Of a stretch of 64,000 bases of DNA, positions 48,265 to 57,712 are shown in pieces. The position numbers and the translations under genes are program-made. The stretch is from an uncultured Methylococcaceae bacterium. Lineage in GTDB: Bacteria; Pseudomonadota; Gammaproteobacteria; Methylococcales; Methylomonadaceae. Under the pieces are notes generated by a model. It was given only the letters and a program-made list of their open reading frames with translations. It did no database searches and was not told the DNA's origin. Numbering within the stretch: the stretch's first letter is position 1; every line of letters starts with the position of its first letter. The stretch lies in assembly GCA_903945375.1 (NCBI GenBank), contig CAJAVP010000016.1, positions 1 to 64,000 on the forward strand, given 5' to 3'.

Positions 48265-50949
48265 TCAACACGGCATCGGCGCGTTTTTACGCGCGTAATT
48301 CCACCAAGTAATCGCGATACAAGCGACATAAAAACCGATAAAACAATACAAGGCTGCATCCGGACTACCCGTTAAACTGATTGCTGTGCCGTAACTTTTG
48401 GGGATAAAAAATGCGCCATACGCAGCAATTGCAGAACTAAAGCCCAGCACGGCTGCCGCTTCTTTAGCGGCGTCTTTTCTTGCTTGTGCCTGTACTTCTG
48501 TCGATTGCCCCTTAACTACACATAAACGCTCGGTCATAAAAATCACCGGAATCATACGGAAAGTCGAACCATTGCCCACACCGGTGGTGATAAACAACAG
48601 CATAAACATCGTCAGAAAGCCCCAGAAATCCCCCGTGCTGTCAGCAGTCGGCATAAAATGCAGTACCCCAAAAACCGCCGCGATCATGATGACAAAATTC
48701 CACAGGGTAACCTGGGCGCCGCCTAGCCTATCCGCCAACCAACCGCCAACCGGTCGTATCAACGCACCGACTAATGGTCCTAAAAAAGCGTATTGAGTAG
48801 GATTGACCTCAGGGAACAGAATTTTAATCAGCATTGGGAAACCGGCTGAATAGCCGATAAATGAACCGAAAGTACCGGTATAGAGCCAGCACATCAGCCA
48901 ATTGTGTTTGCGTTTAAATATGATGGATTGCTCTTTAAACGAGGCTTTAGCCGAAGCAATATCGTTCATACCAAACCAAGCGGCAATGCTGGTCACAATA
49001 ATAAAGGGAGTCCAAATAAATCCAGCATTTTGCAGCCAGATGTTTTTTGTCACCTCCGCCTTGACCCAGATTTGCGGATCGCCGCCCCACGAGCCGAACA
49101 CGCTCATAGCAATCACTAACGGCACGACGAACTGCACCGTGCTGACACCTAGATTGCCCAACCCCGCATTCAATCCCAGCGCAGTACCTTTTTGAGATTG
49201 CGGATAAAAAAAGCTGATATTCGCCATGCTAGAGGCAAAATTACCACCACCAAAACCACATAATAAGGCTAATATCACCATCAAAACGTAAGGTGTATTT
49301 GGATTTTGCACAGCAAAGCCTATCCAAATGGATGGCAACAACAATGAAGCTGTGCTGAGGGTCGTCCAGCGACGACCGCCAAAAATTGGCACCATGAAGG
49401 AATAGAAAATCCGTAGGGTCGCACCGGACAAACCGGGCAATGCCGCCAACCAAAACAACTGATCGGTCGTGTATTTAAAGCCGATACTCGGCAGATTGAT
49501 AACGACGACACTCCACACCATCCACACAGCGAATGACAATAACAAGGCGGGAATACTGATCCACAAGTTGCGGGTAGCAATTTTTTGACCCGTTTTTTTC
49601 CAAAACCCCGCATCTTCAGGATTCCAATCCGTCAGCACTAATGTTGACGGGTGACTTAATTCAGGTAAATAGCTTGAAATTTTTGCCAGTTCAGGAACAA
49701 CACGACGCTCCATTCGAACAATAGAGAAGTGCATCCAAGCCAGTGCAATCATTACCAAAACAAACAGCAACATAAAGCAACTGCTCCAGATCCCTGTCAA
49801 ATCGTTCAACATGCCAAATGTCAGCGGCAAAAGAAAACCGCCCAAGCCACCGATCATGCCGACGGCACCACCCACGGCACCCACATTATCGGGATAATAA
49901 ACCGGAATATGTTTATAAACGGCGGCCTTGCCAAACGACATAAACAATCCCAGTACCGCCATCATAGAAACAAAACCGACGGGGCCAATAGCTAAACTAA
50001 AATGGATGTCGCCCTTAATGCCATGTACGACATAATCGGTTGGCGGATAAGACAGAAAAAAGCTACAAAGGGCAGCAACGATAAACGTCCAATACATAAT
50101 CAGCCGTGCGCCATAGCGATCGGATAACCAGCCACCTAACGCACGAAACAAGCTGGCAAAAATGGAAAACGAGGCCGCCAACATGCCGGCTGTTTTAATA
50201 TCAAAACCGTAAGCCCCCACCAGATAACGGGGTAGCCAGAGCGCTAGCGCGACAAACGCACCAAATACGCAAAAGTAGTACATGGAAAACCGCCACACCT
50301 GCATGTTTTTTAACGGTTCCAGTTGTTTCATGAAGGCAACGGGCTTAGTGCCTGCTAAGCGTCTCGCTTTCAACATTGGCTCGTCGTCCGAGCTAAACCA
50401 AAAAATCGCTGCCATTAATAGGAGTGCCGCACCCCAGATTTGCGCCACAGCATGCCAACCCAAGGCCACCATCACAAAAGGCGCAGTAAACTTAGTGACT
50501 GCCGCACCGACGTTGCCCAAACCGAAAATACCCAAAGCAGTGCCTTGTTTTTCGGTTGGAAACCAGCGTGAGGTGTAAGCAATACCCACAGCAAACGAGC
50601 CGCCTGCGATACCTATACCTAATGCGGCGACCAAATACAGCGCATACGTATCCACCGTCGTCAGCAAAAATGTCGCAATCGCCGCCGTTACCATCACCGT
50701 GGTATAAACCACACGTCCACCGTATTGATCAGTCCAAATACCTAGAATCAGTCGGATTAACGAGCCGGAAAGAATCGGCGTACCGACCAGCAAACCGAAT
50801 TCAGTTTCGCTTAAACCCAAGTCTTTTTGAATTTGTATACCGATGATGGAAAAAATAGTCCATACCGCAAAACAGGTCGTAAAAGCGACGGTGCTTAAGG
50901 CAAGCGCCCGTGACTGTTGACCGATGGTGACGTTATCAACACTAGACAT
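48265..50949 (-). CDS. narK: Nitrate/nitrite transporter, NarK1-NarK2 fusion
   Basis: The 894-residue protein contains two complete major-facilitator domains: residues 1 to about 430, and about 450 to 894. Nitrate signature-like stretches GIAGGSFAVGIAYTSRWFP and GFGGGNFASSMANISFFYP occur in the two halves, each followed by GTALG. The double domain matches the NarK1-NarK2 fusion known in Paracoccus, combining nitrate/proton symport with nitrate/nitrite exchange. AAGGA precedes the ATG. It is the first gene of the nar-nor run. Confidence 0.93.
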   Translation of the reverse strand: MSSVDNVTIGQQSRALALSTVAFTTCFAVWTIFSIIGIQIQKDLGLSETEFGLLVGTPILSGSLIRLILGIWTDQYGGRVVYTTVMVTAAIATFLLTTVDTYALYLVAALGIGIAGGSFAVGIAYTSRWFPTEKQGTALGIFGLGNVGAAVTKFTAPFVMVALGWHAVAQIWGAALLLMAAIFWFSSDDEPMLKARRLAGTKPVAFMKQLEPLKNMQVWRFSMYYFCVFGAFVALALWLPRYLVGAYGFDIKTAGMLAASFSIFASLFRALGGWLSDRYGARLIMYWTFIVAALCSFFLSYPPTDYVVHGIKGDIHFSLAIGPVGFVSMMAVLGLFMSFGKAAVYKHIPVYYPDNVGAVGGAVGMIGGLGGFLLPLTFGMLNDLTGIWSSCFMLLFVLVMIALAWMHFSIVRMERRVVPELAKISSYLPELSHPSTLVLTDWNPEDAGFWKKTGQKIATRNLWISIPALLLSFAVWMVWSVVVINLPSIGFKYTTDQLFWLAALPGLSGATLRIFYSFMVPIFGGRRWTTLSTASLLLPSIWIGFAVQNPNTPYVLMVILALLCGFGGGNFASSMANISFFYPQSQKGTALGLNAGLGNLGVSTVQFVVPLVIAMSVFGSWGGDPQIWVKAEVTKNIWLQNAGFIWTPFIIVTSIAAWFGMNDIASAKASFKEQSIIFKRKHNWLMCWLYTGTFGSFIGYSAGFPMLIKILFPEVNPTQYAFLGPLVGALIRPVGGWLADRLGGAQVTLWNFVIMIAAVFGVLHFMPTADSTGDFWGFLTMFMLLFITTGVGNGSTFRMIPVIFMTERLCVVKGQSTEVQAQARKDAAKEAAAVLGFSSAIAAYGAFFIPKSYGTAISLTGSPDAALYCFIGFYVACIAITWWNYARKNAPMPC

Positions 50950-50971
50950 AATAATCCTTACTTGATTGGTG

Positions 50972-51081
50972 GTAACTATTCACCTCCCCCTTTGAAAAAG
51001 GGGGATTTATTTAATAAGATTTCCCCTAACCCTTTATGCCCTTTGGCTGCTCTTTTTCAAAGAGGGGGTCTGAATACTTAC
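50972..51081. repeat. MITE-like palindromic element upstream of narK
   Basis: The 110-bp segment has inverted ends (GTAACTATTCACCTCCCCC... and ...GGGGGTCTGAATACTTAC) that continue as TTTGAAAAAG / CTTTTTCAAAG. It lies only about 25 bp before the narK start, so the narK promoter must sit within or beyond it. Confidence 0.6.
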
Positions 51082-51320
51082 GATTGGTATATGTTTTGAG
51101 CGTTTACAGCGTCAGTCCGTAAGAACATACTCGCCTTAAGACACGGAGACCTGCGGTATAATGCAAAGGTAGTAGATGCAAATTCTTCACACCTACTAAC
51201 AAAACATTAACCCGGTCTAAAAAGTGCTGTAACTGGTATTTGTCATCATGGGTTGAATAGCGGCGACAATCACAGTAAACCCGCGCTCACTCGTGTTAAA
51301 TAACTTTTGCTCACGCCTAA

Positions 51321-51343
51321 AACATGTATTGAAAATACAGCTT
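51321..51343. promoter_or_regulatory. Candidate NsrR-binding site
   Basis: AACATGTATTG-AAAATACAGCTT is a near-palindrome whose arms ATGTATT / AATACA match the NsrR consensus half sites (AAGATGTATTT and its complement) at 19 of 23 positions by my count. A TATAAT-like -10 box at 51348-51353 follows directly, so the site overlaps the -35 region of the regulator's own promoter. Confidence 0.6.
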
Positions 51344-51375
51344 ATACTATAATTCTTTTTCTAAACACTAGCAAC

Positions 51376-51804
51376 ATGCAAATCACCAGTTATACAGACT
51401 ATGCACTCAGGGTATTAATTTATCTGGCAAAATCGCCCAACAATCGAGCAACCATTGTGGAAATCGCTGATTTTTTTGATATTTCAAAAAATCATTTGGT
51501 TAAAGTCGCGCACCAACTCGGAACAAAGGGTTTTGTGACAACGGTACGCGGTAAAGGTGGCGGCTTGTCTTTACAGCGCCCTCCAGAGCAAATAGGTATT
51601 GGGGAGGTAGTACGCAGTATGGAAAAGCATTTTGACTGGGTAGAATGTTTTGATGAGGAGCGGCAACACTGTCGGTTATTACCCAATTGCCGCTTGAAAC
51701 TCTTATTTGCACACGCCGGAGACACTTATTTACAAGTGCTGGACGGAGCAACCTTGTCGGATGTGATCTTAGAAGATATAGACCATATGCTGCAAAATGA
51801 ATAA
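51376..51804 (+). CDS. nsrR: Rrf2-family NO-responsive repressor NsrR
   Basis: From the ATG at 51376 the protein has 142 residues. The winged helix begins MQITSYTDYALRVLIYLA, followed by the Rrf2 recognition region ISKNHLVKVAHQL and VRGKGGGL. Three cysteines, Cys91, Cys99 and Cys105, match the iron-sulfur-cluster ligands of NsrR in number and spacing. NsrR uses an NO-sensitive cluster to control NO-detoxification genes. It is divergent from the narK-norB run, its likely target. IscR is less likely from the context. Confidence 0.87.
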   Translation: MQITSYTDYALRVLIYLAKSPNNRATIVEIADFFDISKNHLVKVAHQLGTKGFVTTVRGKGGGLSLQRPPEQIGIGEVVRSMEKHFDWVECFDEERQHCRLLPNCRLKLLFAHAGDTYLQVLDGATLSDVILEDIDHMLQNE

Positions 51805-51820
51805 CGACGAATCTTATGGC

Positions 51821-52522
51821 TTAGTCATCAAGTTGACGCGTTCCCAATTGCCGCATCTGTCGCAGTATCCATTGCTGGCGTCGGATTAAATAATTCGAGG
51901 GTTGCGTGGCTTTAAAATGAATGGGATTGGGTAGCGTTGCGGCTAGCATCGCACTTTGTGCGGGCGTTAATTGTTTGGCACTAATGCCATAATAATGTTG
52001 GCTGGCGGCTTCAATACCAAAGAGATGATCGCCAAATTCGGCAATGTTCAAATACACTTCTAATATACGAGCCTTATCCCAGAAGAGCTCTAATAATACG
52101 GTAAACCAAACTTCCAAACCTTTACGGATAAAACTTTTGGAGGGTGTTAAAAACAGATTTTTCGCAGTTTGCTGAGAAATCGTACTCGCGCCCCGCAATT
52201 GACCGCCCCGTTGAAAATGCTTAATGGACGCTAAGATGGACGTGACATCAAATCCGTAATGACTGAAAAAAAGTTGATCCTCGCCAGCAATAACCGCAAG
52301 TTTGGCATAACTCGATATATTCTCAGAACTTACCCATTGGTAATCAATGGACTTTACGCGTGGTGTGTTGAATAAGTCTTCCGCATGACGGTAGAACATA
52401 AACATGGATGTCGGTGGCGGCAACACGCGCAATAAAAGACAACTGCCAATCGACACCCAAAAAAAGAACGTTACTGCACGTCGCAGTTGCTGAAAGAAGC
52501 GGTTATAACGTCTAAGCATCAT
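51821..52522 (-). CDS. mtgA: Monofunctional peptidoglycan glycosyltransferase
   Basis: The 233-residue protein has an N-terminal membrane anchor (AVTFFFWVSIGSCLLLRVL) and a GT51 domain: catalytic Glu in AGEDQLFFSHYGFD, RGASTISQQTAKNLF, and the second Glu in EVYLNIAEFG. It polymerises glycan strands from lipid II. The ATG overlaps the stop of the outer-membrane channel gene, so it is co-translated with an export operon, an unusual setting. Confidence 0.93.
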   Translation of the reverse strand: MMLRRYNRFFQQLRRAVTFFFWVSIGSCLLLRVLPPPTSMFMFYRHAEDLFNTPRVKSIDYQWVSSENISSYAKLAVIAGEDQLFFSHYGFDVTSILASIKHFQRGGQLRGASTISQQTAKNLFLTPSKSFIRKGLEVWFTVLLELFWDKARILEVYLNIAEFGDHLFGIEAASQHYYGISAKQLTPAQSAMLAATLPNPIHFKATQPSNYLIRRQQWILRQMRQLGTRQLDD

Positions 52523-54024
52523 TTAAAGCGCGGAATCGCATTGGCGGCATCTCGTATGTGTTCCGCCCAACTTTTATCGCATTCTGTGCAGTCATTCAGC
52601 TTGGCAACGGTTTGCCAACCTCCTCCCAAGGCTTTATAAAGCGCAAGCATTTTGCTAGACAAAGTGGCTTGACTGCCGATTAATGCGGTCTCCGCTTGAA
52701 ATAAGGCTTGTTGGCTTTGCAACACATCAATAAAGCCAGTTAGTCCTTTCTGATAACGTTCATTCGCTAACTGAACTGCCAGCCGATTGGCATCAACCGC
52801 TTGCTGTAAAGATTGCTGGCGATTTAGCTCTTTACTATGCGCCACCAACGCATCTTCAACATCTTTGAATGCGTCCAGCACGACTGACTGATACGCAAAC
52901 AACGCCGCCTCAGCCTGTGCCTCTTTACTTTTAATATTGGCTTTTAGTCGTCCCCAATTAAAAATTGGCATACTGATAGACGCCGCTGTTGACCATGACT
53001 TACCGAGCGGTGTGACATCCGTCAAACGCATATTTTGTAAACCCAAAAACGCGCTTAAATTCAGTTTAGGATACAACTCCACCGTTGCCATGCCGATTGC
53101 CGCGCTACTTGCCGCCAATTGGCGTTCCGCGCGGCGAATATCGGGTCTGCGTTTTAATAACTCAGACGGCAACTCGGCAAGGGAAAAATGGGCAACCGAA
53201 GGGATTGGGCGGGCAGACGCCAAGCGCGTTGCCAGGTTATTGGGCGCTTTGCCCAGCAACACACTGAGTGTGTGAATGCCCAACTGAATATCGCGCTCGT
53301 AAACGAAACGCTGTGCTTCCGTACTTGCTAGTTGCGCTTGGGCTTGAATAACTTCCAGGCTATTGGATAAACCGGCGTGTTGTCTCACTTGCATTAAATC
53401 TGCGGTTTCCTGTTGCAAGCTCAACATCGCTTGCGTCATCGTCAGCAAGCTTTGATTGGCACGCAATTCAATATAATTTTCTGCCACCTCAGCCAATAAA
53501 CTGACCCATACCGCTCGACTGCTCTCGATTTCGGCCTCTAACGTTGCATCGGCTGATTCTGCGGTGCGCTTTGAGCCGCCAAATAAATCTAACTCCCATT
53601 GTGCATCAAAACCACTTTGGAATAGGTTAATCAGTTGATTACCCACACCAAAGCCACCGCTCGCACTACCAGTTTGTGCTGATGACGAGCTATTGTTTAA
53701 CCGACGACTGACATTGCTTTTAGCGGTAACGCTAGGTAATGCACCGGCAAAAATAGCCACCCGTTGCGCTCTGGCATCTTTGACACGCGCCAACGCTTGC
53801 TGCAAATCCAAATTGCTAGCAGCCGCCTCGTTGATGAGTTGATTTAAAATAGGATCATTGAATGTTTGCCACCATTGCGCGGTAAGCGTGTTAGGCTCGG
53901 CATTGGGTGGCGCAGCTTGCCAACGCTCAGGCACAGCCAGCGCAGGCGGTTGATAATCGGGCCCTACCGTACAACCCAAAACGAGCAAGCTGCCCAGTCC
54001 TAAGACAACCCAAGAACACCTCAT
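52519..54024 (-). CDS. Outer-membrane efflux lipoprotein (NodT/TolC family)
   Basis: A lipoprotein signal (GSLLVLGC) is followed by a 480-residue TolC-like channel: VGPDYQPPALAVPERW at the N-terminus, paired coiled-coil repeats (LQQALARVKDARAQR and its counterpart), and LLKRRPDIRRAERQL. It provides the outer-membrane duct. It overlaps both neighbours by four bases. Confidence 0.92.
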   Translation of the reverse strand: MRCSWVVLGLGSLLVLGCTVGPDYQPPALAVPERWQAAPPNAEPNTLTAQWWQTFNDPILNQLINEAAASNLDLQQALARVKDARAQRVAIFAGALPSVTAKSNVSRRLNNSSSSAQTGSASGGFGVGNQLINLFQSGFDAQWELDLFGGSKRTAESADATLEAEIESSRAVWVSLLAEVAENYIELRANQSLLTMTQAMLSLQQETADLMQVRQHAGLSNSLEVIQAQAQLASTEAQRFVYERDIQLGIHTLSVLLGKAPNNLATRLASARPIPSVAHFSLAELPSELLKRRPDIRRAERQLAASSAAIGMATVELYPKLNLSAFLGLQNMRLTDVTPLGKSWSTAASISMPIFNWGRLKANIKSKEAQAEAALFAYQSVVLDAFKDVEDALVAHSKELNRQQSLQQAVDANRLAVQLANERYQKGLTGFIDVLQSQQALFQAETALIGSQATLSSKMLALYKALGGGWQTVAKLNDCTECDKSWAEHIRDAANAIPRFK

Positions 54025-54992
54025 AAGCGTGAACCGTCAGTATTATTCGGTACAGGCGCAAGCATTTTGGTTTCAATAAACACATCCATTTGTTGCCCGA
54101 CATACGCCGTTAATTGACGGCGATCAAAGCTATAAAGTGCTTGCAAAACGCGCGTATCAACGCGCTCGGTAGTATCACCGGTTAATGAACGTTTAGGAAC
54201 GACAAACGGTTCAACATAGGCCAGTTTTAATTCTGCTTTAAAATCACGATTCCCTCGCAAATACGCGACGGCTTTGCCGTTTTTGTCAAAACGCCAAATA
54301 TCACTTTCGTCAATATCCACCCGAACATGTAGCTGATCGAGATTACCCAGTAATAACAAGGGCGTGTTGTTGGTGCCCGCTGCTGCAAACTCGCCTGGAC
54401 GAATATTGACCTGTAACACCTCACCATTTATCGGAGCGCGAATGATTAAGCGATCAAGTAAACTCTTTACATTGGCGAGCCCCGCTTCCGCCTGCTGAAC
54501 AAAAGCTAAGGCACTCGCTAATCGCGCCCTAGCAACAGCCAAAGCATTTCGACGTTTTAGCAATTCTTCGCCGCTAATAGCGCGACTATCGGTTACCGCC
54601 ACCGCTAAGTCATTCAGCGATTTGGCATCAGCTAAACTGACATTGGCAACTTCCGCATCGGCCTGCGCTTTTTGTAAGTCCGCCTGCCGCATAGCCAATT
54701 CCGCCACGGCATCACGATCATCCAAACGAAACAGCACCGCACCGGCACTGATTTTGTCGCCAACCTTAACATTGACTTGACTCACTAATCGCGACAGCGG
54801 CGAGCCAATGGCTATATTCTGACTTTTTGCTTCAATAATCCCCGAGCCTGCGATAAATGTCTGAAAAGGCGCGGAAGCAGGCTCGGCAACTGCCGGCGCA
54901 ATCGGCAGCGGCTGACTGCCTTGAATGACGTTATAAATGGCAAAAAGTAAACCAGCTACCGCAAGAATGGGTAATAAGAATGGGATTTTCAT
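54021..54992 (-). CDS. Membrane-fusion adaptor of a DevB/HlyD-type exporter
   Basis: The 323-residue protein has an N-terminal membrane segment (FLLPILAVAGLLFAIYNVI), a lipoyl/barrel start VSQVNVKVGDKISAGAVLFRLD, a helical hairpin, and APINGEVLQVNIRPGEFA. It links the inner-membrane ABC complex to the NodT-type channel. It lies 13 bp after the ATPase gene. Confidence 0.9.
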   Translation of the reverse strand: MKIPFLLPILAVAGLLFAIYNVIQGSQPLPIAPAVAEPASAPFQTFIAGSGIIEAKSQNIAIGSPLSRLVSQVNVKVGDKISAGAVLFRLDDRDAVAELAMRQADLQKAQADAEVANVSLADAKSLNDLAVAVTDSRAISGEELLKRRNALAVARARLASALAFVQQAEAGLANVKSLLDRLIIRAPINGEVLQVNIRPGEFAAAGTNNTPLLLLGNLDQLHVRVDIDESDIWRFDKNGKAVAYLRGNRDFKAELKLAYVEPFVVPKRSLTGDTTERVDTRVLQALYSFDRRQLTAYVGQQMDVFIETKMLAPVPNNTDGSRL

Positions 54993-55005
54993 AACATTAT
55001 AAAAA

Positions 55006-55713
55006 CTAGCGGTCTAAGTGATGAGAAGTTTGATTTGAAATTTTGACAATGTGCCCATCATCCATTTCTGCAATACGGTCGGCAAAGCTAAAAATTCGTG
55101 CATCATGGGTGACAATCACTAAAACGCGATCGTGTTGTACGGCGACTTGTTTTAGCAATTCCATGACATTATGACCACTTTTATGATCTAAAGCACTGGT
55201 TGGTTCATCGCAAACAATGAGCCGAGGACTATGGACTAACGCACGAGCAATGGCGACCCGCTGCTGTTGTCCACCGGATAATTGCGCGGGCAATGATTGA
55301 GTACGCTCACCTAAACCTACTTGCGCCAAGACGTCTTTGGCTTTGCGTTCTGCCACACTGCGTTTCATACCATTAATAATCAGCGGCACAGAGACATTTT
55401 CAGCGGCATTTAATGACGGTAAGAGATTATACGCTTGAAAAACAAAGCCAATATTAACGGCTCTAAAACGTAGCTGGTCTTTATTGGACATGGACTGAAA
55501 ATCTTCACCAAACAATTCACAACGCCCCGAATCTTGATTAAGAATACCGGCAATAATGGAAATTAAGGTGGTTTTGCCACAACCCGAAGGGCCGACCAGC
55601 ATCATCAGCTCACCTAACGCAATGTCCAAGTCAACACCATTCAGTGCGACCACTTGCTGTCCGTCAGTTGTATAGGTTTTAACAATATTTTGGCAATGAA
55701 TGGCCAGGCTCAT
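55006..55713 (-). CDS. ABC transporter ATP-binding protein (DevA/MacB type)
   Basis: A 235-residue ATPase: Walker A GPSGCGKTT, signature LSGGQQQRVAIARAL, Walker B LIVCDEPTSALD. The high similarity in order to DevBCA-type exporters fits the neighbouring permease and adaptor. It follows the permease by three bases. Confidence 0.95.
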   Translation of the reverse strand: MSLAIHCQNIVKTYTTDGQQVVALNGVDLDIALGELMMLVGPSGCGKTTLISIIAGILNQDSGRCELFGEDFQSMSNKDQLRFRAVNIGFVFQAYNLLPSLNAAENVSVPLIINGMKRSVAERKAKDVLAQVGLGERTQSLPAQLSGGQQQRVAIARALVHSPRLIVCDEPTSALDHKSGHNVMELLKQVAVQHDRVLVIVTHDARIFSFADRIAEMDDGHIVKISNQTSHHLDR

Positions 55714-55716
55714 AAT

Positions 55717-56877
55717 TTAACTTTTGAAAACAATAGCCGGTTCAAGACGAATGACTTTAAGAATGCTGATTAAAGCGGCGATAATGCAAATTAAACCCAC
55801 ACCTGCACCACTAAAAACCAATAATTGCCAAGGCATTTTAAAGGCGAGAATGGTATGACGCATCGCAAACCCAAACAAGGCGGCTAAGCCCACGCCCAAG
55901 CCATAGCCAATACTACCGACCAAAACCGCTTGTAACAGAATCATCCGCAACAAACTCCCATTGCTTGCGCCCATCGCTTTTAACACGCCAAACTGACGCA
56001 GGTTTTCCAGCGTGAAATTGTAAAACGTTTGTCCGGCTATGGCGGTGCCGACGATAAAACCCAATGCGATAGTAATACCAAAATTAATGGGAATCCCCGT
56101 GTTTTTCATAAAATAATTATAGGTTAAGGTTTTAAAGCCATCTTGCGTATAAGCCGCCAGCCCTGTTGTCGCACGAATACGCTCAATTAATTCTTGTGGG
56201 TCTTGACCTGCTTTAACCTTAACCAAAACAAATGACAATAAACGACGCTCTCTAGGGGCATAACTTTTCGCCCGAGAATAGGTTGTATAAATAACGGGTT
56301 GTGACTGGAATGTCCGGGTGACTTTAGCAATACCAACAATCGTCGCGCGGTGATCATTCAACTCCAAAGAATCGCCTATTTTTAAAGGGATATTTTTACC
56401 ACCTGATTCGGGCGAAGGTTTGCCCAATTTGTCTCGCGCTCCGTCAATATCCACGATAACGGCATCACTACGGCGCAAATCTGCCAATGTTCCTTCTAAC
56501 ATAACAGCCGGGCCGCCCACTAAAGTGGTATCATCCAGGCCAATGACATTACAGGTTTGAAACGTACCATCTGCCAGTCGTACTTTTAACAAACCTTTAT
56601 ACAACGGCATCGCCCATTCAACGCCAGAAATGCCACGCACCCGATACAATTCTGTTTCTTGCAGCGGCTTAATATCGTCAATAAACTGCACTTTGCTATC
56701 CATCACCCAAATATCAGGCAAGCCGACATCCGATATAAAGCTGTAAGAACGCGCCATTAGGCCGACAAAAATAGCGGGCTGCTGGGTCATAATCAAGGAA
56801 GCAAACGTTAGCCCCATAACGATACCCAAATACTTTCCTTTATCGCCCATTAACATTTTTAAAGCGATATGATTCAT
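55717..56877 (-). CDS. ABC transporter permease (DevC/FtsX type)
   Basis: From the ATG at 56877 (MNHIALKMLMGDKGKYLG) the protein has 386 residues, the usual length of DevC permeases; a GTG/ATG start 40 codons upstream gives a tail unlike the family. One membrane segment near residue 20, a large periplasmic domain, and three C-terminal segments follow, with FTLENLRQFGVLKAMGAS as the FtsX motif. The substrate is unknown; glycolipids or peptides are exported by relatives. Confidence 0.85.
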   Translation of the reverse strand: MNHIALKMLMGDKGKYLGIVMGLTFASLIMTQQPAIFVGLMARSYSFISDVGLPDIWVMDSKVQFIDDIKPLQETELYRVRGISGVEWAMPLYKGLLKVRLADGTFQTCNVIGLDDTTLVGGPAVMLEGTLADLRRSDAVIVDIDGARDKLGKPSPESGGKNIPLKIGDSLELNDHRATIVGIAKVTRTFQSQPVIYTTYSRAKSYAPRERRLLSFVLVKVKAGQDPQELIERIRATTGLAAYTQDGFKTLTYNYFMKNTGIPINFGITIALGFIVGTAIAGQTFYNFTLENLRQFGVLKAMGASNGSLLRMILLQAVLVGSIGYGLGVGLAALFGFAMRHTILAFKMPWQLLVFSGAGVGLICIIAALISILKVIRLEPAIVFKS

Positions 56878-57141
56878 GGTCTGTGGCTCTCGGTGTATTG
56901 TAGTGCGGGATTGGGTTGCGATATTTTCATCAGAATCCAGTGTATAGACAATGCCATTAATTGGCAACCACTGCGTTCGTACTTGCACTTGTGCCATTAT
57001 TCACTGAGCCGCATAGTTTTTAGCGAGCTAACCTTGCTTATCCAGAACGATTGCTTTTAAATACGCGCACTAAGCTTGCGATGTTCAGATCACTGAGTCA
57101 CCGCGCTTAGTTTTTTACGATCCTTGACTTGAGAAATTTAT

Positions 57142-57705
57142 ATGAAAAAAATCGCTTTATTTTTTACATCCTTACTGTTCTTTTTCGTAAGCGCAGCCAA
57201 TGCACATGGCCCCGTCCGTCAAAAAGCAGAAGAAGACATCACCATTAATGCACCTGCAGAAAAAGTGTGGGCAATCATTAAAAACTACGATGATATGTCT
57301 TGGCTACCTGCTATAAAAAGCACCAGTGCCGACAAAGGCAACACCAAAGGCTCAATCCGCGTATTGACCTTAAAAGACGGCGGCACGATTACCGAAGAAT
57401 TGAAAAAATATGACGATAAAAATATGTCATATGCTTATAAAATCAACGAAATGAGTACCGCAAAAACCATCACCCACTCCGGTGCTGAAGAAAAAGTTCC
57501 CGTATTACCAGTCGACAACTATGCCGCCAGCATTGATTTAGAAGACAAAGGTGGCTCTACAGTTGTCTCTTGGAAAGCCGGCTATTACCGCGCTTACATG
57601 AACAACAATCCTCCTGAAGAGATGAACGAAGAAGCCGCCAATACCGCTGTCAATGCCATCTTAAAAACGGGCTTGGCAAATCTGAAAGCTTTGGCTGAAA
57701 AATAA
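57142..57705 (+). CDS. MxaD-like SRPBCC periplasmic protein
   Basis: A signal peptide (cleaved near ANA) is followed by an SRPBCC domain of about 160 residues: ITINAPAEKVWAIIKNYDDMSWLP near the start and GGTITEEL...Y in the middle. In methanol dehydrogenase gene clusters MxaD is thought to aid electron transfer between the enzyme and its cytochrome. The gene is not near xoxF (36 kb away), but the next genes make a set with it. The family is clear; the methanol link is inferred. Confidence 0.75.
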   Translation: MKKIALFFTSLLFFFVSAANAHGPVRQKAEEDITINAPAEKVWAIIKNYDDMSWLPAIKSTSADKGNTKGSIRVLTLKDGGTITEELKKYDDKNMSYAYKINEMSTAKTITHSGAEEKVPVLPVDNYAASIDLEDKGGSTVVSWKAGYYRAYMNNNPPEEMNEEAANTAVNAILKTGLANLKALAEK

Positions 57706-57712
57706 GGCAATT

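Noticed and set aside
50950-51300. FNR box (TTGAT-N4-ATCAA) for nar expression
   Set aside because: I scanned for it by eye and found no match; only half sites such as TTGAT occur.
56878-56997. Forty-residue N-terminal extension of the ABC permease
   Set aside because: It does not resemble the family; the ATG at 56877 gives the usual MNHIALKMLMGD start and length.
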